Assembly: GCA_036937835.1 (NCBI GenBank)
Contig: CM072875.1
Span: 11,607,001-11,671,000, forward strand
Length of the DNA: 64,000 nucleotides
Direction: 5' to 3'
DNA from: Pampus argenteus
Taxonomy: Eukaryota; Chordata; Actinopteri; Scombriformes; Stromateidae
The stretch's first letter is position 1. Every line of letters starts with the position of its first letter. Under the pieces are notes generated by a model that searched no databases, was not told where the DNA came from, and saw nothing but the letters and a program-made list of their open reading frames with translations. The translations under genes were made by a program, and so were the position numbers. Below, piece after piece: positions 49,301 through 58,400 of this stretch.

Positions 49301-50540
49301 CTCTAAACTATAAAAATAACTCCTCTACAATATACCGAGTTACGCAGATGACTGAGTTACTAAGGTAAACTTTAGTTTGGTAAGTCACATACTTGGACAC
49401 ATTCCCCACTACGATTGTCTTCTTTGCATAGAGTCTGGATGCCTCATCTCCTGTAGTGTGGTAGATCACCCTCTGCTCAGTTCCCAAGATCGATGGCACA
49501 CCAAATGTGTCCTACAACAAATAATGGAGAACACAAAAAGCTTTGTGAAATATAAAAATAAAGGCTGATACCCACTTCGCACTTATTAAATAATCGACAA
49601 CCCTGTCATTGTTGTCAGTTGAACTCACTTTCCCTGTGTTGCGTCCAGGCCTGCGTTCCTGCCGGCTGCTGTCCTCCCCCCATGCGCCCTCTCCATCCCT
49701 CTCAGCTCCCTCTCCATGCTGTGACAGGGACTCAGACTCTGAGTGGGCTAGAGAAGGAGTCTCAGAGCCTTGGTTGAGAGGTGAGGAGGAGCGGGATGGG
49801 GACTCCAAGAATCGCCGGATGGCTGGATGGTTCAGCACTGCAGGGTCACTCTTGGAGGTCTGCTAGGACACACAGCAAAAGCGGTTGCTGCTAACATACC
49901 GAACCAAACCACTGACTTTGCGCTGTCTTGAGTGTGAATATATAGAAATTACCTCTGGGAGCTTCAACAACCCAGCATTAGCATAGTAATTGGCCACTAT
50001 GCATGCCCTCAACTTGTCCATCATCCTCCGGGCTTCATTGAGTCGCTGTAAAACAGAGAAACAATAACCTAAACAGCTCTCCTTTACTAATTGTTTGAAT
50101 GTTAGCTTTGTAAGTTTGCTTAGAGGTTATACTCCATGTCAACACATGGTATTTTTGAGTTACTGTTACAACATACAATGTAGTATGATGAAAACCTGAT
50201 AAGACACCAGTATTATCCCCGTACCTGACTTATTACATCGATCTCATGCTCTTTGTTCTTCATCTCTAAAGAAAACTGCTCTCTGATGATGGTTTCAATC
50301 TTCTGTACGGCTGCATCTCGGGCTGTTAAAAGTAGGAACACAGGAGAAACACATTAACAACCAGCTGGGCACAGTTACTACTTAGCTGTCACAACATGTG
50401 AAGCAGGTGTCGTGTCTTAGGCTGCAGAGCGTAAACTTACCATTATGTTCAGCCACCTTATTTCTCTTACTATTTTGGACCAGCGAAATGTCCTCATAGT
50501 CTGGATCACTGCCTTCTATTTTCCTTTTAATTCCCGACAT
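30026..50540 (-). CDS. yeats2: YEATS domain-containing protein 2, complete coding span (29 exons, 1,439 aa)
   Basis: Scaffold subunit of the nuclear ATAC histone acetyltransferase complex; its YEATS domain reads acylated H3K27. Coding exons in transcript order: 50441-50540, 50225-50322, 49953-50045, 49629-49862, 49393-49511, 47714-47875, 46229-46340, 45725-45769, 45475-45640, 44515-44757, 43583-43750, 42457-42548, 41664-41858, 41309-41537, 40824-40982, 39352-39476, 38480-38626, 38063-38248, 36190-36562, 35929-36060, 35538-35672, 34825-34975, 34517-34593, 34301-34380, 33329-33533, 32446-32681, 32181-32255, 31899-31972, 30026-30134. All phases join and the total is 1,440 codons, close to human YEATS2 (about 1,420 aa). 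All donors are GT except one GC (38062). The start MSGIKRKIEGSDPDYED matches the human MSGIKR start. Confidence 0.93.
30135..31898 (-). other. YEATS2 last intron
   Basis: 1.76 kb. Contains a possible interspersed-repeat segment (about 30410-30500 with TTTTTAAGACATTTTAGACG and AATTTAAGACCCTTTA phrasing) and a TA-rich run near 31540-31580. No exon seen. Confidence 0.7.
30410..30500. repeat. Possible interspersed repeat fragment rich in TTTAAGAC words
   Basis: ACCTTTTTAAGACATTTTAG and ATACAATTTAAGACCCTTT resemble the AAGACCTTTTTAAGACC terminal phrases of common fish DNA transposons. Short and degenerate. Confidence 0.35.
31981..32004. repeat. (CA)n tract beside a YEATS2 acceptor
   Basis: About 12 CA units starting 8 bases upstream (minus strand) of the acceptor at 31973. 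On the sense strand it is a TG run immediately before the TGCACTCCAG acceptor. Confidence 0.9.
32682..33328 (-). other. YEATS2 intron containing the CAG/CATCAG repeat
   Basis: 647 bases. Besides the repeat at 32726-32830 nothing else is seen. Confidence 0.8.
32726..32830. repeat. Compound (CAG)10-(CATCAG)n-(CATCAA)n repeat
   Basis: Ten pure CAG units, then about eight CATCAG hexanucleotides, then CATCAA variants. On the YEATS2 sense strand the (CTG)10 end lies only about 44 bases upstream of the acceptor of exon 32446-32681, so it sits in the branch-point region. The plus-strand poly-Gln/His and poly-Ala/Ser frames are not genes. Confidence 0.95.
33534..34300 (-). other. YEATS2 intron 33534-34300
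   Basis: 767 bases of AT-rich DNA with no recognised repeat or exon. Confidence 0.75.
34990..35009. repeat. (GA)n microsatellite forming a splice polypyrimidine tract
   Basis: Ten GA units. Read on the YEATS2 strand this is (TC)n ending 14 bases before the acceptor AG at 34976-34977, so it serves as the polypyrimidine tract of that intron. Confidence 0.88.
35320..35362. mobile_element. Tc1-like transposon terminal fragment
   Basis: AAGGTGTGTCCAAACTTTTG followed by ACTGGTACAGTAT is the well-known terminal inverted-repeat sequence of fish Tc1-like elements (TACAGTACCAGTCAAAAGTT in the other orientation). Only this end is clear. The opposite end and any transposase are missing. Confidence 0.6.
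35538..44757 (-). CDS. yeats2: YEATS2 exons for the low-complexity central region (residues about 376-1104)
   Basis: Twelve exons between 44757 and 35538. They carry the duplicated AFQPITASCKIVPQ / SFQPITMSCKIVSG motif (44515-44757), then NNPYIIVDKPGQVIG, the sumoylation-type VIIKQEPGE (41664-41858), MATLQLPANNLANLANLPPG (40824-40982), SYTSYILKQTPQGTFLVG across the 39352/38626 junction, and LQTILMPVGK (35929-36060). All are recognisable in human YEATS2. The rest is Ser/Thr/Ala/Gln/Gly-rich and probably disordered. Poly-Ser tracts encoded by TCC runs occur in 39352-39476 and 35538-35672. The Ala/Val-rich exon 36190-36562 is entered through the only non-GT donor of the gene. Confidence 0.88.
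36563..38062 (-). other. YEATS2 GC-AG intron
   Basis: 1.5 kb with donor CAG|GCTAGT and acceptor CATGTAG|GCTGCT. Both flanking exons are phase 0 there, and no in-phase GT donor fits. The intron is AT-rich without recognised elements. The open frames at 36919-37218 are unsupported. Confidence 0.7.
38627..39351 (-). other. YEATS2 intron 38627-39351
   Basis: 725 bases, AT-rich. Nothing beyond splice signals is seen. Confidence 0.75.
39477..40823 (-). other. YEATS2 intron hosting a pogo-like transposon remnant
   Basis: 1.35 kb. The transposon remnant lies at about 39748-39990. The remainder is unremarkable AT-rich DNA. Confidence 0.75.
39748..39990 (-). mobile_element. Internally deleted pogo-like (Tc1/mariner superfamily) DNA transposon
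   Basis: The plus-strand left end CCGTATTTTCCGGACTATAG followed by AGCGCACC is a recurrent fish transposon terminus. Read on minus, the interior encodes YDAAFKFNAIDLAICEGNRA, the start of a CENP-B/psq-like DNA-binding transposase N-terminus. It passes almost directly to FNSDTEEDDFSGFSAQ, which resembles the acidic C-terminus of such proteins. The DDE catalytic core is missing, so this is a non-autonomous deletion derivative. A matching terminus at the right end was not found, so it may also be truncated there. Confidence 0.6.
40983..41308 (-). other. YEATS2 intron 40983-41308
   Basis: 326 bases, nothing notable. Confidence 0.8.
41859..42456 (-). other. YEATS2 intron 41859-42456
   Basis: 598 bases, nothing notable. 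Confidence 0.8.
42549..43582 (-). other. YEATS2 intron with a long purine tract
   Basis: 1.03 kb. It contains the GA-rich tract at 43341-43437, about 145 bases downstream of the donor on the sense strand. No exon recognised otherwise. Confidence 0.78.
43341..43437. repeat. (GA)n/(GAAA)n homopurine tract
   Basis: Nearly 100 bases of purines on the plus strand, mostly GA units with AAAG interruptions. It accounts for the Ser/Leu-rich minus-strand frames. Long homopurine mirror-like tracts can adopt triplex (H-DNA) structures. Confidence 0.93.
43751..44514 (-). other. YEATS2 intron 43751-44514
   Basis: 764 bases with a short AATTA-type repeat at 43817-43831. No exon recognised. Confidence 0.78.
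44758..45474 (-). other. YEATS2 intron 44758-45474
   Basis: 717 bases, nothing notable apart from a short GT run next to the donor. Confidence 0.78.
45475..49511 (-). CDS. yeats2: YEATS2 exons for the YEATS domain (residues about 176-376)
   Basis: Exons 49393-49511, 47714-47875, 46229-46340, 45725-45769 and 45475-45640. The domain runs from [20 protein letters not shown] through KWMVYVRGSRREPSI, KKVWFFLHPSYKPNDLVEV, EPPFHLTRRGWGEFPVRI, HFKDPRNKRIDIIHQLK and LDRTYTGLQTLGAET. The aromatic cage that reads crotonylated/acetylated H3K27 in human (Tyr262 and Trp282) is intact as Tyr260 and Trp280. One visible difference is VEVSEPPF where human has VEVREPPF. The residue comes from the split codon AG|T at the 47714/46340 junction. 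Confidence 0.92.
45770..46228 (-). other. YEATS2 intron 45770-46228
   Basis: 459 bases, nothing notable. Confidence 0.8.
46341..47713 (-). other. YEATS2 intron 46341-47713
   Basis: 1.37 kb within the YEATS-domain coding part. The less AT-rich block 46680-47110 stands out slightly from flanking DNA, but no coding or RNA signature was recognised. Confidence 0.75.
47876..49392 (-). other. YEATS2 intron 47876-49392
   Basis: 1.52 kb. It contains the retroelement 3' tail at about 48960-49080. Otherwise AT-rich. Confidence 0.75.
48960..49080 (+). mobile_element. LINE/SINE 3' end with a TCCTTGAA tail repeat
   Basis: The sequence CGGGCTGCTCCGGGACCAGG, then AATGACAATAAAACTCCTTG and the imperfect tail TTGAATCCTTGAAATCCTTG, matches the 3' end phrasing of a common fish non-LTR element and its short tandem tail. 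Only the 3' end is present, as expected for a 5'-truncated insertion. Confidence 0.55.
49629..50540 (-). CDS. yeats2: YEATS2 exons for the N-terminal region (residues 1-175)
   Basis: Four exons (50441-50540, 50225-50322, 49953-50045, 49629-49862). They encode MSGIKRKIEG, then a helical, probably coiled-coil segment (AVQKIETIIREQFSLEMKNK through MMDKLRACIVANYYANAGLL). A Ser/Glu-rich low-complexity region with NHPAIRRFLESPSRSSSP follows. That last motif is strongly conserved in vertebrate YEATS2. The fourth exon can start at two tandem acceptors (TAG then CAG, 49865-49860), adding or dropping one Gln. Confidence 0.9.
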
Positions 50541-50546
50541 GGTTGC
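50541..50546 (-). other. yeats2: YEATS2 5' UTR end in the first coding exon
   Basis: Six untranslated bases (GCAACC) between the acceptor TTCCTTACAG and the ATG, giving CAACCATGT, a reasonable Kozak context. Confidence 0.75.
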
Positions 50547-50931
50547 CTGTAAGGAAAAATAATGTAGTAAAGGAATTAAAATGTAAACAGGCGAGGTAAA
50601 CAATACCAATGCTCCTATGGCCAGCTGGGATGATACTTAGCATTGAATTAGCCGGCTAGCAGAGTGGCTAATATCCATGGCTAGTTAGCAGACTGTCCAA
50701 GCACTGTTTCATACTGCTGGCTCGGTGTTTGAGAAAATACCTTGAGTGACGCTAACTTAACGACACATACTAAATGTTACGCTAACCTTTTGTAACTTAC
50801 AGCCGCTTGTAGTGCATGCAGCCCCGGCAGCACTGTAACGTTAGCAACCGTTACCCTGCACCGCTAAGTTAGCTAACGTTAGCATACATTTCCAAACACC
50901 AACTCAAGTCTATTTTGAAATGCACACTTAC
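50547..50931 (-). other. YEATS2 first intron, rich in GTTAGC/GCTAAC words
   Basis: Between the proposed exon 1 donor (50931) and the coding-exon acceptor (50547). It has clustered GCTAAC, GTTAGC, GCTAGC and TAACGTTA words, especially 50830-50885. Confidence 0.55.
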
Positions 50932-51000
50932 TGGAGAGCACTGTGCTGTGAAGCAACGTTTGTCTGCGGTGCGTGTGTTTTAATTCAGTAACTGCATGTC
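50932..51000 (-). other. yeats2: Probable YEATS2 non-coding exon 1 and start region
   Basis: The minus strand reads CTCTCCA|GTAAGTGTGC at 50932/50931, a near-consensus donor about 385 bases upstream of the coding exon. The right end (transcription start) is a guess. No TATA box is seen. Confidence 0.45.
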
Positions 51001-52290
51001 CCTTGCATTATGCTATGTTCATTTTACACACTCGTGTAAAGTAAATTGCTAAATCTCGAGGTGGACAAGAAAGCTAAACAGTGGGTGGTTAGACTTGCAT
51101 TTCAGTAAAACAACCACCAGGGCCCACTATTCTTTACAAGGATGTATCCACAAACAAGAATTGAGATGTGTGTCAAACAAACACCTCGTTCATTCAACCT
51201 GTTTGTTTTTCAAAACTGGTTCAGTGGAAATCCTTACATAGGAGGAGTATGGCTGAATTGTGACATTATTTGTCATCTCTGTTTGGGATCAGTTTCTGTT
51301 GCCTTACTGCCTACGTTTCTGTCCACACATCACCAGGCTTCACTAAATGCCCTAAATTGAGTCCATATTAACAACAGTTGATTTTTCCTTTGGTACATAA
51401 TTAAACAGATTAAACAATACCAAATTTTCAAGAGTTTTTGTCAGAAACATCCATGTTGTTGAGTGTGGGTGAGAAACAAAATATGCAGCCAGTGCCAAAT
51501 GTTTTATGAGCAAGACTATTTCATGCACTGACATGAACTTTGATATGTGGTGATCATTTTCAGTGTGGGAGTGTTACTTGATTCCTTCTACATTGTTTAT
51601 TGCAGAGACATTGTGCCCACATGATATTTGTAAGAATGTTTTTGAGAAAAACAACCCGACAATTCACAACATAAGCCAAGACAACAAGGCCTTGTGAGTG
51701 TTCGTTACAGTCATCAACATGATTGGCTCATCAAAAAGGAGATTCAGCAGCCATATGGAGTAGATTGCAGTAATTTTAACAATACCTTATATTGTGTCTC
51801 TTGTTGCTGGGTGTTACTAAAAATCGGTGGTGACAACCGTAATGGGTTCAATCTTGAATATATATAATCATAACAAGTACAAATCACTGCTCACATTCAT
51901 AGTGTGAAGACCAACGTGCTAGTCACAGTATGTCACATCTAGTACAAGAGCTGTTTTGAATGTTAAACCCAGACGCTTCTCAATGAGTCAAAACTCGGTT
52001 GGTTTAAAAATGATAATAATGTCTTTTGGATAAGTGCAAAATGAAGCACAAAATATATTGACTGGCATACAGTGCCAGTGAATAATATATATCCTTTCCA
52101 TTCATTTGAATGAAACATACAGTTAAAACTTGCAAAGTGACACAATTTACTTGCGCAATTAAAAAACAAAGTGTTTCAATGTGCAATTTAAAAAAATGCT
52201 CTTCCCTAAACTCTATTAACTTAATACCTATAAAATACTTCTTCACTCATTAAACCATTTTTTTGTGATGAGACAAGACTGTACACACAA
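51000..52290. other. Spacer between the YEATS2 5' end and the KLHL24 3' end
   Basis: About 1.3 kb between two tandem minus-strand genes. It should hold the YEATS2 promoter. No CpG-rich block, gene or repeat was recognised. Open frames here are unsupported. Confidence 0.55.
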
Positions 52291-52310
52291 TTTGGTATAG
52301 AAAGAAAAAC

Positions 52311-52316
52311 TTTATT
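52311..52316 (-). terminator. Polyadenylation signal AATAAA for KLHL24
   Basis: Sense strand CATCAATAAAGTTTTTC, followed by a T-rich/G-poor downstream region. It is the last good signal before the intergenic spacer. Confidence 0.55.
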
Positions 52317-52361
52317 GATGTTTCTCTTGTACAAGTCAACATTACAACATACTGCAGTTCA

Positions 52362-52391
52362 AAACAAACAAACAAACAAACAAACAAACAA
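52362..52391. repeat. (AAAC)n microsatellite
   Basis: About seven AAAC units, inside the predicted KLHL24 3' UTR near its end. Confidence 0.93.
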
Positions 52392-53737
52392 AGCTTTCTC
52401 ACAGTTGGATAAAGATGTTCTGAGAAGGAAGTGGTGTTAAAATATCACATCATACATAAAAACGATGTAATTCCCCTGCTGGTTTATTCACACACACACA
52501 TTCTTCAATAGGGCCCCCCCACCCACCCATCCATTTTACATGCACAATTTACCCTTTCAACAACGTCACCTTTGAGATCTGAGCAACACACAGTCCCATA
52601 AATCATCACAACAAGCAAAATCAACATACACAAAAACAATAATCTTATCATAGCAAACATCTGAAAGCCTCTACATAGCTAAAAATCAAGATACCAGGAC
52701 AGTGTTTGTGTCCCATTTTGAGAAGATACTCAGTGAAATCACAGACGCATACACATACAAATTCTCTTTTTTTCCCTCACTATTTATCCAACTTCCCCTT
52801 TGTTGTTTTACCACTTTCTTACCCATCAGCCCCCTCTTGTTGGCCTCCTGACTTACTCTGCAAATACATGTAATCAGATCATATTTTCTTCTTAGCCAAT
52901 GTTACTGTTGATAACCTCACACTGAACTCATGCTTCTAAGAAAACATCTAGAGGATGGTTCAAGGTGACATATCCCTAACCGCTTTTTTTCCATTGTGAC
53001 AATTCGTATGATGTCAAGTTAAACATGGTTAGATGGTAACAAACATACAAATTCCTATTTTTAACCCAAGAATGGAAAGAAGAACTCTCTTACGTACTCT
53101 GAACATTGTTCTCTCGTAATGGTCTATGTTGTTTTTGTTGGTATCAGAAACATAGCAGGCTCTAGCCAACAGGAGGTGCTCACAGGCCCTTTTACTATCT
53201 TCCATTCCTCACATGAACACAAAGAACATTGATACAGTAAAGAAAAAAAAAGAAGGAATAAAAAAGGAAATCATTGTCATAAAATTTTACATTTAACAGG
53301 ATTCTGTCAAAGTGCACAATTGGGGCTCTCAGTTACAGAAAAAATAAAGATACATTTAAATACAGGTTAAAAAAATTAGTTATATTCACAGCAATATCCC
53401 TAGTCTATCAACACCTATTGTAGTAAAAGGTGACTTTTACTGACCACGAGCCATCTGAAATTCTTGTCAATCAGAGCTTTTAATCCCGCGCCTGTGTGAG
53501 GTATAGCACTGCTACACACACCACCTTAGCTGACAAGTAAAACACACACACACCCGGAGGTATCTATGGTTACCCCGAGTTACATCTTTACATGTAAGTG
53601 TACAGGTGAGAAATGCCAGCGTTGGTGAACAGTTCTGTTAACAGGACACAATCATGCAATGCTTACACAAGTTCTCATTGATAAACCTCCATGGCTGCAA
53701 GTCATCCAAACCGAGTCATAAAAGTCACATACAAATA

Positions 53738-53761
53738 TACATACATACATACATACATACA
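53738..53761. repeat. (CATA)n microsatellite
   Basis: Six CATA units inside the predicted KLHL24 3' UTR (TATG on the sense strand). Confidence 0.92.
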
Positions 53762-55285
53762 CGCACACCACTAAGCCAGATCGTGACTGATTGAATGATC
53801 TACGAAGGCTTCTCTAATCTACAAAACCAACCGCAAAACCCACTACACCAATGCATTGATATGAAACAGACACACTTTAACTAAAGATACTGTATGTATA
53901 ATACAATAAAAACAAACAACATTATAAAAATAACACACAGAAAAAGTATAACTTAAATCATAAAAAAGAAAATGTCAGTAATGAGTGTAATAAAAAATAA
54001 CGATAATGTAGCAAAATAAAGGTTCAAAAGAGATAAATGTGGATCACAAAATGTGAGGTGATGACAGCTGGAACAAGGAAACGGAAATGCACATGGGAAG
54101 TGCAGCTAGGTGATAATTGGAGGCATATGTGGGGCAAAAAGGAAACAAGAACGTGACGTTAATAGTGGATACGTTCCAATATGTTGACACAGCCGCTGCT
54201 CTTTATCTCTTCTCTTAACCGTACTCCGGGTCGACGGGTGGGAGCAGCTTGCAGACTGTTTGCCACATTTTAATCAGGACATTTTTAGTATCAACAAAAA
54301 GATATAAAAACCAGTGCTAGGCTATATTGTGTTGAATATACATACAGTATCTGCATGGAGTGCAGAGACTACAGGCTTAGACCTCTGACCTGTCTTCTCT
54401 TCTGTCAGTCAAAAATAAACTCATGATTCATATTTTGCCTTTTGCTGGCAGATTACTCTTGGCTCTGTATGGGACTTGTCAATTTTTGCTTCAAGCCTTT
54501 GTTTTTGTTCATTAGCACTATGTGTCACCTTCAGCTCATCAGGCGAACTACATCTCATTACTTTGCACAGTAATAAAAGCACAAGTGCTAGGAAGTGGCC
54601 CTTTCAAAATGTAGCTCAAATACTGTATCAGTTGCTCATAAAAGTCTTTTTAATTAATTTGAAAGTAGTGTTACGGAAAAGTAACACATGCAGTCAGGAA
54701 AGCAAACAATTAATTATCATATGGAAACTTGAATTCAGTGTTTGAAAGGATCACCGTCCTCTACACTTAGCATTAACAATTTGTTTTGCCTGATGCCAAT
54801 TACAATTTACACTCTAATATTCTATAAAATATTTTTTTTGGTAATTCAGCAACTATTTGTCCACGTTTCCCTCAAATATTTGTAATCTGATTCATTCTTA
54901 CAATATAAATCATGAACATTATCGTAATCAGTTTTCTGAAGTCCTATCAAATATAACATGGTTTTCTGATGATCCATTACTTCCCAACCTTGTGCTGTTA
55001 CTACTAATGTCTGCCATCTGGCTCCATGTTATTTAGTGTTGTCAACCACTAAGCACTTCACACAGAAGGAGTGTAACTGTGGTACACAACAGCTAAAGAT
55101 TTACAGCACCACAATGAGTATTGCTACATGATGCTGTGAGAAAATAAATTAACTCATTTTTACTATAGACTGAGTTACTCAACGTGCCTGTTCCATAAAA
55201 GTGTGTGATTGTGTTTATGTTTTGCATAAGGGGGGGACTTGATTAGCCCAACTTTCAAAGCGTATGAGTGTGTGTTAGTTTATGG

Positions 55286-55486
55286 TCACAGCTTGTGGTA
55301 CTTGTCATTGTAGCGGTGGATGGTTACACAACCATGGTAGGAGATAGGCCGTGGCATGGCCGCCACTCCGGTCATGATGCCTGTTGACGGGTCGTAACAC
55401 AGGATGGTGTCTGTTGCTTCGCCGTTTTCCCCTCTGCCACCAAGGATGAAGATCTTGCCGTTACACACTGACATGCCACAGCTCTC
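55286..55486 (-). CDS. klhl24: KLHL24 terminal coding exon
   Basis: Sixty-six residues plus TGA, entered in phase 0 after TTTCTCCCTGCAG. It encodes ESCGMSVCNGKIFILGGRGE, then a kelch strand ending ATDTILCYDP, and a C-terminal CVTIHRYNDKYHKL that parallels the human C-terminus CVTIHRYNEKCFKL. This is the last kelch blade. Confidence 0.93.
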   Translation of the reverse strand, partial: ESCGMSVCNGKIFILGGRGENGEATDTILCYDPSTGIMTGVAAMPRPISYHGCVTIHRYNDKYHKL

Positions 55487-58400
55487 CTGCAGGGAGAAAC
55501 AGACAGAATTAGAGACAGACAGCCGTTAACAAATTCAAACTTCTTGCAACTGTAGCCAAATAACCCATTTGCGAGTACTCAGTATTTGCCTTCAATGTCT
55601 TACCTGTTTGTTAAAGGTGTGTACCACATGTATCCAGTAATCCTCTACGGGGTCGTAGCAGAATATGGACTTGGTGAGACCTCCACACACATATATCACG
55701 TTGTTGAGTGACACTGCTGTGATACAGCGCTTGGCAATGGGGATGTTAGCCCGTAGTAACCAAGTGTCTGCTTCTGGATCATAGCACTGGACCTGTAATA
55801 TATATAGTTACATGTAATTAGTTGTGTTTGAAAAAGGCTTACCAGCTCTTACACTTCCTTTGTACCTTTAGAAAGGTATAATCACTGAAAACAGGATATC
55901 TGAGACAAAAAACTCTCAGCTGTCATCACTATGTACTTAAGTGTGTGGCTGAGTGGAGCACACCACCTTGTCTGAACAAGTGTCGTCGTCTGGCCCTCCT
56001 CCTATCACATAGAGCTTGCCGGCACAGCTGGCCACAGCTGGAGAGCTGACCGCCTCTTTCATTGGAGCCACCTCTGTCCAGCGGTTTGAGAAGGAGTCAT
56101 AACACTCCACGCTGCTCAGGCGGCTCTGGCCATCATAGCCACCTACAGCATAGACCTGAGGACAGACACACGAGAGCGAGAATAATCAAACAGAGCTAAT
56201 TATTAGTTGTGTTTATTCACTATGCACACAGAAACACAAACACTTAGTCATCATTCTCTTAAAGAAAGATGTTTGTATTCAAGCTTACTCACAAATATGA
56301 ATCAGTTTGTACATTTCTACGTAAGAACAAACAGAACCAGTCTTTCAGGTACAGGGATGACGTCCTCTGCTTCAGAGCAAGCATTCATTGCTGTAATTAC
56401 TGCTCTAAATGAATGCAGGCACCAGTGCATTTGCTAACCTTGAATTTTAACATTGCTTTTGAAAACGTTGAACCTTGTGTCTTGGTGTTTTACAGTGACT
56501 ACTAGATAGTGTAATTTTATGATTCAAGCTCTAAATGGAGTCTTTCAGATCAGGTTGTGAATTTGTGTTGCCAATGTGGTGTTATTATAATGTCTTCCTT
56601 TCTATTATAATTTACATAATATGCAAAATTTTATAACAGATATTTGCTATGTGATATACTACTACTACTACTAATACTAATACAAATAACAATAATAATA
56701 ATAATACAAATAACATGTTTTAATGTTTTTAGTTTGTAGCAATATATCTCACAACCCTGCAAACAGGTTTGGTAGAAATACCTCTTGGCCGTACGGTCAG
56801 TTGACCATAATTTGTAGATCCAATATATTTATTACATGTTTATATTTGCCCATTTGTAGCAGCTTGGATTTTCAGGTTAGCTGATGAATTGCTGTCTCAC
56901 GCAATTTTGTGGATAATCAAGTCTGAACCACTAACAATAAACAAACACGAACCTTACTGGAAGCTGCAGCATTACAAGCTGAAGAATTGTTGTTGTTGCT
57001 ATAGCACTCTAACGAGTGTGGTTACACATACTTCCCTCCTGTAGTGCAAAGAATGTCAAGATAAGTAGAAATGGTAAAAGCATAGTGTAAAGCGTTAATT
57101 GAATAGGCTTACAAAAAAAGCAGGAAAAAGTTCATAAGTTCAAATATTTATTTGTATTTCCTCAACAAGGAAATTATCTGTAAGCAGATCACATGACGGA
57201 CATGAATTGATTATGAACATAATACTGCATCAACAGGCTGGTCTTATGCAATAGAAAACCTTCAAGCTATTCCTGTCATAAACAAGTGCAGGGAAGAGGA
57301 ATGGACGGTAAAATGGGGAACAAAAACAAGGAAGTGGATCGGGCACATATAACGTGACCTACTCGATACCGCCTTTGCCAACTGAAATTTTGAAACAGAC
57401 AAAGAAAAATAAACTAACCCATAAATCCATTGTTGTTTTCTTTAACAATTCATGTTTGCGAAGTAGGGTTGTCTGTTGTTACAATGACAACAACATGCCA
57501 ATCTTGCCCACATTCAGTGGAGCGCAGTTGCCACATTGTAATTCACAAAATTAGAAGATGAACACATAGACCAGATAGAAATTGTTTATTTTAATATTTC
57601 ATGTTGTTGATATAGCCAATATTGACCGTTAGATATGAGTGGTTTGTTGCCACACATGAAAAACAGAAGACAAAAGAGAGGCAAGAAGGCTATTTGGCAT
57701 TGAGAGATAAAGTTAACCCTTAGAGGTGTCTGCGCTCTCAACAAACATTCAGAGGCTGTAGCAGAGTAGTGATGAAGATACAGAGATATGAAACTAGACA
57801 ACCTAAGCCATTCGTACAAACCATGTCATGCTAGGTTGCTGGGAAGGGTCTAAGTAAGTTGGGCTAAATTTTGGTGAGAAAAAAAAAAACAGGTATGGCC
57901 ATTATCTTTGACCTCCTAACTCTCAAGATATCTGAATGAAAATCTTAATCCCATGCAGTGTTTGGCAAAAACCATGCAGTTTTTTGCATGCATTTATAAA
58001 TGCGTTATACCTAGATGAGCCAAATTATATTCACGTGTGATGATCTTTATTCTTCCCCAATACAATGAGGATGAATGGATTGCGGTGTCTCTCCAGAAAC
58101 AATGTCCTGGTTACTCTGGATATTCCACAGATATCACATGTAAACAGTTTCCATTGGAACTACTTTATAACAGAAAATAGCCACAGTAAAATGTATTGAC
58201 TATTCAGAATTACCCAGAGAAATGGGAACAAAATGCAAAAAATTCTATCTTTCCATATATAGGGTGAACAGACCCTTTAATCTTCCAGTGCAGATATCTG
58301 GACACTAGCTTGTTTTAGGATGGTGGCGGTAGTGAGCAGAGGTTGGGGGAGGAGACATATGATAGATGAGAACAGCCTTCAACAAGTGCAGACTCAACAG

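Larger units (their letters stand above)
52295..55285 (-). other. klhl24: KLHL24 3' UTR, about 3 kb
   Basis: From the stop (55288-55286) to just past a good AATAAA (52311-52316 on plus as TTTATT, sense ATCAATAAAGTTTTTC). A long 3' UTR fits KLHL24 in other vertebrates. It includes an (AAAC)n run (52362-52391), a (CATA)n run (53738-53761) and several ATTTA-type AU-rich segments. Alternative shorter ends are possible. Confidence 0.6.
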
